In this document: piece by piece, positions 16,692 to 24,100 of the stretch | Layout of the letters: each line of letters begins with the position of its first letter | How positions within the stretch are numbered: the first letter of the stretch is position 1 | Assembly (NCBI GenBank): GCA_964472315.1 | Contig: CAYYJS010000046.1 | Span: forward strand, 1 to 27,466 | DNA from: CAYYJS01 sp964472315 | Lineage (GTDB): Bacteria; Verrucomicrobiota; Kiritimatiellia; UBA8416 | Direction: 5' to 3' | Length of the DNA: 27,466 nucleotides | Made by a program: the position numbers and the translations under genes | Notes under the pieces: generated by a model | What the model saw: only the letters and a program-made list of their open reading frames with translations | Told to the model about the DNA's origin: nothing | Databases searched by the model: none

Positions 16692-17676
16692 CAAACGCCT
16701 CGTCGAAGACGCGATCGGATGTCGGGAACTGCAGCGACTTCACGAACTCGCACGCTTCGGCCGCGCCGAAGGCGCGGTCCATGGCGGCGTCCTCCCATTC
16801 GACCGACAGCGGGCCGGCGTACTTCAACTGATTCAGCGTACGGACGATCTCCTCGAAATCGATCCCGCCGCGTCCGAGACTGCGGAAGTCCCAGCCGCGA
16901 CCGGGCTGGCCGAAGTTGAGATGCGAGGACAGGATGCCGGATTCGCCGTCGAGCGTGAGCGCCGCGTCCTTCATGTGCACATGGTAGATGCGGTCGGGGA
17001 AGGCCTTCAGGAAGCGGACCGGGTCGACGAGTTGCCAGTGCAGGTGGCTGGGGTCGAAGTTGAAACCGAAGGTCTTGCGGTTGTCGACCGCGGCCAGAGC
17101 GCGGCGCGCGGTGACGATATCGAAGGCGATTTCCGTGGGATGCACTTCGAGGGCGAACGTGACGCCGCATTTGTCGAAGACATCGAAGATCGGGTTCCAC
17201 AGCTTCGCGAAGCGGGCGAAGCCGGCGTCGACCATCGCGTCGCTCACGGGCGGGAAGCTGTAGATCATATGCCAGATCGGGCTGCCGGTGAAGCCGTTGA
17301 CGACACCGACGCCGATATTGGCCGCGGCCCGGGCGGTGTTCTTCATCGTCTGGACGGCCCATTTGCGTTTGGCTTCGGCGTTGCCCTTGCAGCTCGCGGG
17401 CGCGAACATATCGGATCGCGCATCGTCGTTCGGATCGCAGACCAGTTGGCCGGCCAGGTGGTTGCTGATGGCGTGCAGTTCAAGCCCGTGCTGGGCCAGG
17501 ATGGCCTTGCGGGTTTTCGCGTAGGCCTTGTCGCCGGCGGCGCGGTCGACGTCGACGTGGTCGCCCCAGCAGCACAGTTCGAGCCCGTCATAGCCCCATT
17601 CGGCGGCCATGGGCGCGAGCTTCTCCAGGGGGATATCCGCGAACTGGCCGGTGAAAAGTGTTACGGGTCGGTCCAT
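16684..17676 (-). CDS. TIM-barrel sugar phosphate isomerase/epimerase-like protein
   Basis: A 330-residue protein of the xylose-isomerase-like TIM-barrel (AP endonuclease 2) superfamily, which includes hexulose, inosose and sugar epimerases. Metal-binding strands are recognisable: LEVHPTEIAFD supplies the conserved glutamate, FNFDPSHLHW the Asp-His pair, YHVHMKDA the His-Lys pair, and LSVEWED the final glutamate. WGYDGLELCCWGDH is the usual first-strand region. The ATG at 17676 is preceded by an excellent AAGGAGGAAG ribosome site; the frame is open further upstream but nothing supports an earlier start. It leads a minus-strand operon with the metallopeptidase and rmuC and has its own divergent promoter. 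The substrate cannot be deduced. Confidence 0.9.
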   Translation of the reverse strand: MDRPVTLFTGQFADIPLEKLAPMAAEWGYDGLELCCWGDHVDVDRAAGDKAYAKTRKAILAQHGLELHAISNHLAGQLVCDPNDDARSDMFAPASCKGNAEAKRKWAVQTMKNTARAAANIGVGVVNGFTGSPIWHMIYSFPPVSDAMVDAGFARFAKLWNPIFDVFDKCGVTFALEVHPTEIAFDIVTARRALAAVDNRKTFGFNFDPSHLHWQLVDPVRFLKAFPDRIYHVHMKDAALTLDGESGILSSHLNFGQPGRGWDFRSLGRGGIDFEEIVRTLNQLKYAGPLSVEWEDAAMDRAFGAAEACEFVKSLQFPTSDRVFDEAFGD

Positions 17677-17717
17677 GACTGCTTCCTCCTTGGTGTTTGT
17701 GGGAACGCCGCGCGATG

Positions 17718-17731
17718 CCCGGCATGCCGGG
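17718..17731. repeat. 14-bp perfect palindrome in a divergent intergenic region
   Basis: CCCGGCATGCCGGG is a perfect palindrome located between the minus-strand candidate promoter and the TIM-barrel gene, so it would be in that gene's leader. It could be an operator or an mRNA hairpin. The inner GGCATGCC is shared with the palindrome at 25631-25644. Confidence 0.45.
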
Positions 17732-17760
17732 ACGGAGACGCTACCTGGATACACGTGAGG

Positions 17761-17789
17761 ACGTTAGCCGTCGCGGTCCACGTTGGCAA
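17761..17789 (-). promoter_or_regulatory. Candidate promoter of the TIM-barrel/metallopeptidase/rmuC operon
   Basis: Reading the minus strand, TTGCCA (-35) and TAACGT (-10) have an ideal 17-bp spacer. Transcription would start roughly 75-80 bp before the ATG. The -35 is good and the -10 weak. Confidence 0.4.
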
Positions 17790-17810
17790 CCCCTTTCCGG
17801 GTGCGCGGGA

Positions 17811-17839
17811 TTGACAGGTCCGGTGTGGTGGGGTAGGTT
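17811..17839 (+). promoter_or_regulatory. Sigma70-type promoter of the zinc-ribbon gene/rnpB unit
   Basis: A consensus TTGACA is separated by exactly 17 bp from TAGGTT. Predicted transcription begins near 17846, giving a leader of about 95 nt before the GTG start. It is back-to-back with the minus-strand candidate promoter, with 21 bp between the two -35 hexamers. Confidence 0.65.
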
Positions 17840-17941
17840 TGGACGCATCTTGATCTGTGAGGCAGTTGTGCCCGCGCGGTCGATTAGGCGCGCGGCTACG
17901 TGTGGTAACCAACCGTTCGTCGGTGAGGGGAAAGGGACAGT

Positions 17942-18634
17942 GTGAGCGTAATTGACAACCTTCTGGCGGTGCAGGAACGAGATATCAGAATCCGTCAGAT
18001 CCGGAAGGAACTGAAGGACATTCCCCAGCGGCAGCAAGCCGAGAAGACCCGTCTCGCGCAGCACCAGGAGGCCTTGGCGTCGGCCGAAGGGAGTCTCAAG
18101 AAGCTGCTTGCGGACGTCAAGCAGCTTGAGCTCGAGATCGACACGCACCGTCAGCGCATCAACAAGCTGCGACAGCAGCAGATGGATCTGAAGACGAACA
18201 AAGAGTTCAAGACCATGGAGGGCGAGATCAAGGTCGTGGCCGAGGAGATCGCCGCCGTCGAGGATCGCGAACTCGTCCTCATGGAATCGCTGGAGACGGC
18301 CAAACAGGATGTCGATTCGCGCAAGCGGGACATGGCCGAAGAGCAGGTGGCTGTCGATGCGGATGTCAAGCAGCTCGACGCGCGCGCCGTGCGGCTGCAG
18401 GCCGAACTGCGGGACGAGGAGTCGGCGCGGAGCGCCGTCGCCCGCGAGGTGGCCCCGGAGTGGCTGACGCGCTACGAGAGTGTGATCACGCGGCGGGAGT
18501 CCGCGCTGGTCGTGGTGGAGAACGGCGTTTGCGGCGGCTGTCACATGAAATTGCCGCCGTCGACCGTGCACGGTGCGCGGAAGCGGTTGCACATGGTTAC
18601 CTGCGACTACTGCGGACGGTTGCTTTATTCGTGA
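17942..18634 (+). CDS. Coiled-coil C4-type zinc-ribbon protein (DUF164/CT398-like)
   Basis: A 230-residue soluble protein. Residues about 5-175 form a long charged coiled coil (for example QLELEIDTHRQRINKLRQQQ, with LKTNKEFKTMEGEI, a hallmark of the DUF164 family). A C-terminal zinc ribbon follows with Cys197, Cys200 (VCGGCHMKLPPS), Cys221 and Cys224 (CDYCGRLLY). The family is widespread; its molecular role is not firmly known, though a nucleic-acid- or secretion-related function has been proposed for relatives. The start is GTG, preceded by a GGGGAAAGGG purine run. It lies immediately upstream of rnpB, with a terminator-like hairpin in the 48-bp gap. Confidence 0.92.
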   Translation: MSVIDNLLAVQERDIRIRQIRKELKDIPQRQQAEKTRLAQHQEALASAEGSLKKLLADVKQLELEIDTHRQRINKLRQQQMDLKTNKEFKTMEGEIKVVAEEIAAVEDRELVLMESLETAKQDVDSRKRDMAEEQVAVDADVKQLDARAVRLQAELRDEESARSAVAREVAPEWLTRYESVITRRESALVVVENGVCGGCHMKLPPSTVHGARKRLHMVTCDYCGRLLYS

Positions 18635-18636
18635 CG

Positions 18637-18678
18637 GCGCGTCGGATCGCGCGCGCGCATCCGGCGGCGCTCTTTTTT
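18637..18678 (+). terminator. Terminator-like hairpin between the zinc-ribbon gene and rnpB
   Basis: GCGCGTCGGAT (18637-18647) pairs with ATCCGGCGGCGC (18659-18670), with one G-T pair and one bulge, around a CG-rich loop. TCTTTTTTG follows directly. It begins three bases after the zinc-ribbon stop codon and ends five bases before the rnpB 5' helix. It may terminate or attenuate transcription entering rnpB. Confidence 0.6.
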
Positions 18679-18682
18679 GTTG

Positions 18683-19097
18683 TATCGGCTGGTGTCGGAC
18701 CTCGGTCGCCTCGGGCGCGCACGCGCGCGGCCATGGGGAGGAAAGTCCGGACTCCACAGGGCGGGATGCCCCGGTGTAGTGCCGGGGGGCCCTTCGTTGA
18801 AGCGGAGGGGATGGAAAGTGCCACAGAGAACATACCGCCACGGCGGCGCGCAAGCGCGGTCGGGGTAAGGGTGAAAAGGTGGTGTAAGAGACCACCGGGC
18901 TGTGCCGTAAGGCAGGTTGCATGGCAAACCCCATCCGGAGCAAGATCAAATAGGGAACGGGTGAGGCGGCCCGCCTCCATGCGGACTTCGGTCCGCGTAA
19001 GTTCCGGGTTGATTGCACGAGACAAATGACCGATCCCGGCGGTGCCGCGAGGCCTGCCGGGCTACAGAATCCGGCTTATGACCGACACCAGCCGATA
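18683..19097 (+). ncRNA. rnpB: RNase P RNA, bacterial type A
   Basis: This is the catalytic RNA of RNase P, which matures the 5' ends of tRNAs. The ends are defined by helix P1: sixteen bases at 18683-18698 (TATCGGCTGGTGTCGG) pair perfectly with 19082-19097. Conserved core elements are visible in order: GAGGAAAGTCCGGACTCC (from 18738, P4 5' strand), CAGAGAACATACCGCC, GGGTGAAAAGGTGGTGTAAG, AGCAAGATCAAATAGGGAA, GATTGCACGAGACAAATGA and ACAGAATCCGGCTTAT (19064-19079, P4 3' strand). At 415 nt the length is in the normal range. The last 20 nt overlap the start of the downstream reading frame, and no T-run terminator follows. Confidence 0.97.
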
Positions 19098-19968
19098 CTC
19101 TTTCGTCATAGGCGCCGCGGCGTGGGGGGCGCTTGCCCTGGCGGGCGTCGCCGGCGGGCTACTGTGGCGGGGCGTGTCGGCCCTGCCGGCCGCGGTGCCG
19201 CCGGTCCCGGCCGTGACGACCGACCCCGTGTTTGACCGCGTGAAGGCGCCGATCGGTCTCGATTGGGCGGTTTTCCAGGGGGGTGGCGAACCGCCGCCCG
19301 CCGGTTCCGAACTGGCCCGCCGGTATCGTCTGGCGGGGACTTTCTTCGTGACTGACGATGGCGGCCTCGACATCCGCAAGGCCGTGCTCGATATCGTCCG
19401 CACCGGCGAGCAGCGGATCGTTGTGGAAGGCGACCGTATCGACGAGGCGGCGGTGCTCCGCATCTCGCGCGACCGTGTGGTCCTCCGCGCCGGCGCCGTC
19501 GAAGAGACCCTTTCGTTGAGCTTTACCGAGGGCGCCGGCACCGGCGGCGTCGCAACCGCGGCGGCCGATGGCGGCCATCCCGCGCGCACCGGCGGCGCCG
19601 GACGCTTCGGGGAGGAGGTGGCCGCCGACAACTGGGTTTTCAACCGGAAGGCGCTGATGGACTATTACAACGAGCTGTGGGACGCGCCGGAGCGGATGCT
19701 GCAGGTGTTCGACTCGCTGAAACCGATCTACGGCGAAAATGACGCCATCACCGGCTACCAGCTTGGGATCGAGGGCGAGCGTGACTTTTTCGACGCCGTA
19801 GGCTTCCGGGAAGGCGACGTGGTGCGCAAGGTCAATTCCCTGCCCATGACCAACCGCGGGCGGGCCGAGAACTTCATCGACCAGTTCGCCCGGAATCGCA
19901 TGAACGTCTTTGTCATCGACATCGAGCGCGAAGGCAAGAGCCGGCGCCTCGTGTATCGGATACGGTAA
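19078..19968 (+). CDS. GspC-like inner-membrane PDZ protein (type II secretion type)
   Basis: A 296-residue protein with one N-terminal membrane helix at about residues 9-30 (FVIGAAAWGALALAGVAGGL). A periplasmic GspC-type homology region covers about 80-145 (RLAGTFFV, IVVEGDRIDEAAVLRISRDR, EETLSL). A C-terminal PDZ-like domain covers about 195-296, with GFREGDVVRKVNSLPM. GspC links the inner-membrane platform to the secretin in type II secretion; no other gsp gene is visible here. The ATG at 19078 is the only start in frame that keeps the membrane helix, yet it lies inside rnpB and lacks a clear ribosome site. The rhomboid gene follows 4 bp after the stop. Confidence 0.78.
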   Translation: MTDTSRYSFVIGAAAWGALALAGVAGGLLWRGVSALPAAVPPVPAVTTDPVFDRVKAPIGLDWAVFQGGGEPPPAGSELARRYRLAGTFFVTDDGGLDIRKAVLDIVRTGEQRIVVEGDRIDEAAVLRISRDRVVLRAGAVEETLSLSFTEGAGTGGVATAAADGGHPARTGGAGRFGEEVAADNWVFNRKALMDYYNELWDAPERMLQVFDSLKPIYGENDAITGYQLGIEGERDFFDAVGFREGDVVRKVNSLPMTNRGRAENFIDQFARNRMNVFVIDIEREGKSRRLVYRIR

Positions 19969-19972
19969 GCCC

Positions 19973-20827
19973 ATGTACCCTTACGCCATCGCCCCCCTGC
20001 CGCGGCCGGGGCCCGCACTGCGCCTGCTGCTCGGTACGACGGTCGGCGTCACCCTCGCACAGTTCCTGATCGGGGCGCCGTTCGTCCGGCACTTCGCCCT
20101 GAGTCGGAGCGGAATGGCCGCCGGCGAGGTGTGGCAATTGGTCACGTATCTCTTCCTGCACGGCGGCGTCATGCATCTGCTGATGAACATGCTGGGCTTG
20201 TATTTCTTCGGGCGCGAACTCGAAACGGCGCTCGGGACGCGCCCATTCGTGCGGCTGTACCTGTTCTGCGGGGCGGTAGCGGGACTGGGGTGGCTGGCGC
20301 TGAGCGGGCACGGCGCGGTCTGTCTGGGTGCGTCCGGCGCCGTCTTCGGCATTGTCGGCATGTATGCGGCGCTGTACCCGCGGCGGCGCGTGACGCTGCT
20401 GCTGTTCCTTGTGGTGCCGGTCAACCTCTCGGCGCGTGCGATGGCGTTGGGCTTCATGGGGGTCTCGTTGCTCCTGATGTTCGATGGCGGCAGCGGCGTC
20501 GCGCATGCCGCGCACCTGGTCGGCGGTGCAACCGGTTACGGGCTCGGGTGGCTGACGACGCATGGTGGCGGGCCGCGCGGGCTCGCGTCGCTCTGGGGCG
20601 GACTGCGTGCCGGAAGGCGGCGGCGCGGCTTCGCGGTGCTGCACGGAGAGTCGGCGCTGCACGGAGAGGATGGGCGCCGGCGTGCGGGCGATGCGATGGC
20701 CGACGACGGTCCGGTCCCCGACGGGGCGACCGTGGATGCGATCCTCGATAAGATCACGCGCGAAGGCATTGGCGCCCTGACGTCCGCCGAGCGGGCCGTG
20801 TTGGATCGCGCCGCCAGGCGGAACTGA
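19973..20827 (+). CDS. Rhomboid-family intramembrane serine protease
   Basis: A 284-residue polytopic membrane protein. The rhomboid core has about six helices. The L1/TM2 motif is GEVWQLVTYLFLHGGVMHLLMNMLG, in two runs here (GEVWQLVTYLFLHGG, then HLLMNMLG). The catalytic serine is Ser121 in LGASGAVFG and the catalytic histidine is His181 in AHAAHLVGG. The cytoplasmic C-terminus after residue 200 is arginine-rich and ends in VDAILDKITREGIGALTSAE, a tail resembling the DUF6576 segment found on many PVC and Bacteroidetes rhomboids. It is four bases downstream of the GspC-like gene. The substrate is unknown. Confidence 0.93.
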   Translation: MYPYAIAPLPRPGPALRLLLGTTVGVTLAQFLIGAPFVRHFALSRSGMAAGEVWQLVTYLFLHGGVMHLLMNMLGLYFFGRELETALGTRPFVRLYLFCGAVAGLGWLALSGHGAVCLGASGAVFGIVGMYAALYPRRRVTLLLFLVVPVNLSARAMALGFMGVSLLLMFDGGSGVAHAAHLVGGATGYGLGWLTTHGGGPRGLASLWGGLRAGRRRRGFAVLHGESALHGEDGRRRAGDAMADDGPVPDGATVDAILDKITREGIGALTSAERAVLDRAARRN

Positions 20828-20905
20828 CCGCCTCGCACGGCTACGACGGGCACATGTTCGACCGCGACGGTAGCCGGCGCGGTTTTCCCGCTTGAAGGTG
20901 CTCGA

Positions 20906-21073
20906 TCGCGGACGGGGGCGCATTTGCGATTCGGTGCATCCCTGGAGCGCGGGCGTCCCGCCCGCTTGGAAATGCACATGTCTGGCAACTGCGGGCGAGA
21001 CGCCCGCGCTCCCAGGGGAACAACGGCGAATGTCCATGACTGCACCCAATCGCAAATGCGCCCTCGCGGACGG
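20906..21073. mobile_element. MITE-like element with terminal inverted repeats and 10-bp target duplication
   Basis: A 148-bp element at 20916-21063 is bounded by 23-bp inverted repeats (20916-20938 and 21041-21063) that differ at one position; each begins GGGCGCATTTGCGATT when read inward. Both ends abut an identical direct repeat TCGCGGACGG (20906-20915 and 21064-21073), which looks like a target-site duplication. It encodes no protein. It fills most of the 338-bp gene-free stretch between the rhomboid gene and the helicase gene, 18 bp upstream of the -35 box at 21091. Nothing was recognised at 20828-20905. Confidence 0.8.
20940..21017. repeat. REP-doublet-like pair of hairpins inside the MITE
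   Basis: Two hairpins face each other: GCGGGC-GTCCC-GCCCGC at 20949-20965 and GCGGGC-GAGAC-GCCCGC at 20991-21007. They are flanked by matching arms CCTGGAGC (left) and GCTCCCAGG (right). This organisation resembles paired REP sequences. An in-frame insert in the helicase gene (22937-23001) has the same layout. Confidence 0.75.
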
Positions 21074-21090
21074 TGCGCACGCGTGCATGT

Positions 21091-21119
21091 TTGACGCGGT
21101 CTATAGCACCTGTTATATT
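21091..21119 (+). promoter_or_regulatory. Strong sigma70-type promoter of the helicase operon
   Basis: TTGACG and TATATT are separated by 17 bp, the best promoter match in the window. Transcription would begin about 21126. The leader contains a 12-codon reading frame from ATG 21131 (second in-frame ATG at 21146) whose TGA at 21167 overlaps the GTG start of the helicase. Confidence 0.7.
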
Positions 21120-21165
21120 CATCTCGCATCATGGTTCGCTGTGGCATGACAACGTGGGGGCGACG

Positions 21166-24100
21166 GTGACACATCTGTGCGTGATCGGGACAAAGCCGGG
21201 CGACGACTACGCCGAGCGAATTAAGCGCCTGCGCGGGGAGATCGGGCTTACCCAGCAGGTCTTGGCGGAACGGCTTGGCGTCTCGTTCGCCACCGTCAAT
21301 CGGTGGGAGAACGAGCAGACCAAGCCTTCGCGGCTGTACTGGAACCAGCTACAGCAGCTCGAGATGCGCGTGGCCGAGGAATCGGTGCCCTACGGCAAGC
21401 CGATGGCGCCACCGCCCGCGATCCTGGACTTCACTGCCCAGCCGGAGATCGTGAAGGTCCTGGCCGAGGGGGAACGGCTCTCCTTCGGCCACCTGATGAA
21501 TCCGACATTCGCCACCGAGATCTCCAGCATCGATCCCCTGCCGCACCAGCGGATTGCCGTCTACGACCACATGCTCAAGCAGCCCCGGCTGCGGTTCCTG
21601 CTGGCCGATGATGCGGGCGCGGGCAAGACCATCATGTCTGGCCTCTACATCCGCGAGATGCTCTCCCGCAGACTGTTGCGCAGGATTCTGATTGTCACAC
21701 CGGCCGGTCTGGTGGGCAACTGGCGGCGAGAGTTTCTGACCCTGTTCAACCTTCCCTTTCGGATCGTCGCGGGGCCGGATGCGCGTGCGGACAACCCGTT
21801 CCAGGGCGAGGCGGGCGACCGGATCATCATCAGCATCGATACGCTGGCCAGCCCTCGCATGTTCGCGCGCCTCCGTGAAACGACAGTGGTTCCCTATGAC
21901 CTCGTTATTTTCGACGAAGCACACAAGCTGGCTGCCGACCGGGGCAGCGATCTGCGCGTCCGCAAGACGGACCGCTACTGCCTTGCCGAGGCGCTCGCGG
22001 GCATCCAATCCCAGAACGGCCATTGGCGGCTGGGATGGAGCGCCCATCACCTCCTGCTCCTGACCGCCACCCCGCACATGGGCAAGGACTATCCGTACTA
22101 CGCCATGTGGCGGCTTCTCGAACCCGAGATGCTCGCGACTCCCGACGCGTTCGACGAGTACCCGCGCGAACACCGGCAGTCGCATTTCATCCGCCGTACC
22201 AAGGAGGAAATGGTCTACCTGGATGGCCGACCGCTCTACCCGAAACGCATGTCCGACACCCTCGGCTACGAACTCAGCCAGGGCGAGATCAGCGAGCAGA
22301 AGCTCTACGACGAGACCACGGACTACCTGCGCTTCGTCTACAACAGGGCAAAGCTGCTCAATCGTGAGGCGGCGCGGCTCGCCATGAGTGTGTTCCAGCG
22401 GCGGCTGGCCAGCTCGACCTACGCGCTCCTGCGGTCGTTCGAGCGCCGGATGGACAAGCTGAACGCGCTGATCGACGATATCCAGGACGGAAAGATCACC
22501 ACCGAGCAGATGATGACCTTTCAGGCTCGGCTCCATGAGGACGACCTTCTCGACACCACCAGCGCGGACGATGAAGGCGACGAGGAACACGGCGAAGCCC
22601 ACGAGGCCGCCGAGGATCGCCTGCTCCAGGGCGTGGTCGCCGCGTCCCTCACCGATCTGCTGGCCGAGAAGGAACAGGTCAAGGATCTGCTCGATCTGGC
22701 GCGGAAGGTCCATGACGGCGGGCATGAATCGAAGTTTGACAAGCTCCGGGAAGTGCTGACGGATTCCCGATTCAGTGGCGAGAAGTTCATCGTCTTTACC
22801 GAGCACCGGGACACGCTGGAGTTCCTCGTGCGCCGGCTTGGCGGCATGGGTTACACCGGCCAGATTGCCCAGATTCATGGCGGGATGCAGTACCTCCAAC
22901 GTGAGGACGAGGTGGAGCGTTTCCGAAAGCCACATGAAGGTGGCGCAAGCGTCCCGCTTGCGAAATCCGAAACGGCAACCGGGACGGTTGCCCCACCTTC
23001 CGATGGAGCCCGCTTCCTGATCTGTACGGACGCCGCAGGCGAAGGCATCAACCTCCAGTTCTGCTGGATCATGATCAATTACGACGTGCCGTGGAATCCC
23101 GCCCGCCTCGAGCAGCGCATGGGCCGCATCCACCGCTACGGCCAGAAGCACGACCCCGTCGTCATTATGAATCTGGTCGCCCCTTCGACCCGCGAAGGCA
23201 AGGTTCTGAAGGTTCTCCTCGACAAGCTGGAGAAGATTCGCAAGGAACTCCAGTCCGACAAGGTCTTCGATTGCATCGGCCGGCTGTTCGATGGCGTGTC
23301 CATCAAGCGATACATGGAGCTTGCGGTCACGGAAGACGCCGACGAGGTGGCGCTGCAACTGGACGGCCGCTTGACCAAGGAACAGATCGAAGCCGTGGCC
23401 AAGCGCGAGAAGACCCTCTACGGAACCGGCGGTGACGTGGCGAAAGAACTTCCGAGCCTCCGCGTCAGCATGGAGCAGGAAGTCTATTTCCGATTGATGC
23501 CGGGATACATCCGCCAGTACATCCAGCAGGCCGCCCCGCTGGTGGACATCGAGATCGACGGCGACATGGACGGAGTTTTCTCGCTCCGCTCCCTTCGCTT
23601 CGGCGCGATGGACCCGTTGCTTCCTGTGCTGGAACTGTACCCCGAGAAATCCCGCGACAACTTCTCCGTCGTCCGCCCGACAGACCGCAAGGACGTGATC
23701 TGGCTCCATCCTGGCGAACCTGTATTCGAGCGGTTCCGCGCCCTGACAACGGAGCGGCTGGCGGAGGTGGGCACACGCGGTGCGGTCTTCATCGACCCGT
23801 CCGCCACCAAGCCCTACCTCTTCCACATGGCCCTCGTGACCGTCATGCGCAAGGCTGATCCTGCATTAGCCACAGAGAGCACAGAGGACGCCGAGAAGAG
23901 GAACACAATCTCCCCCTCTGTGCGCTCTGTGTCCTCTGTGGCGAATCCTCTTTCCCACGAAGAGGTCCTCGAGTGCCGCCTCGTCGGTATCTGCCAGCAA
24001 GAAGGCGCGGAGATCTGCGTCTGCCCCGTCGAGCATCTGCTGCTTCTGAAGGGCGGACACGGACTCCCTGCTTCGGCCCAACGGTTGGCCGTGGCGGCCA

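Noticed and set aside
13606..17814. Plus-strand open frames of 531 and 445 codons opposite rmuC, the metallopeptidase and the TIM-barrel gene
   Set aside because: The minus-strand products carry clear domains, a membrane helix and good ribosome sites; the plus-strand translations do not.
19042..19077. Earlier GTG start for the GspC-like protein
   Set aside because: It lies deeper in the conserved RNase P core, and the added residues (PRGLPGYRIRL) are only the translated RNA sequence.
20906..21073. CRISPR repeat or attachment site
   Set aside because: There are only two copies of the short direct repeat, placed exactly outside inverted repeats; this fits a target duplication and not an array or integrase site.
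23865..23946. Rho-independent terminator
   Set aside because: The inverted repeat lies inside an open, domain-bearing frame, and no T-run follows; a dispersed element explains it better.
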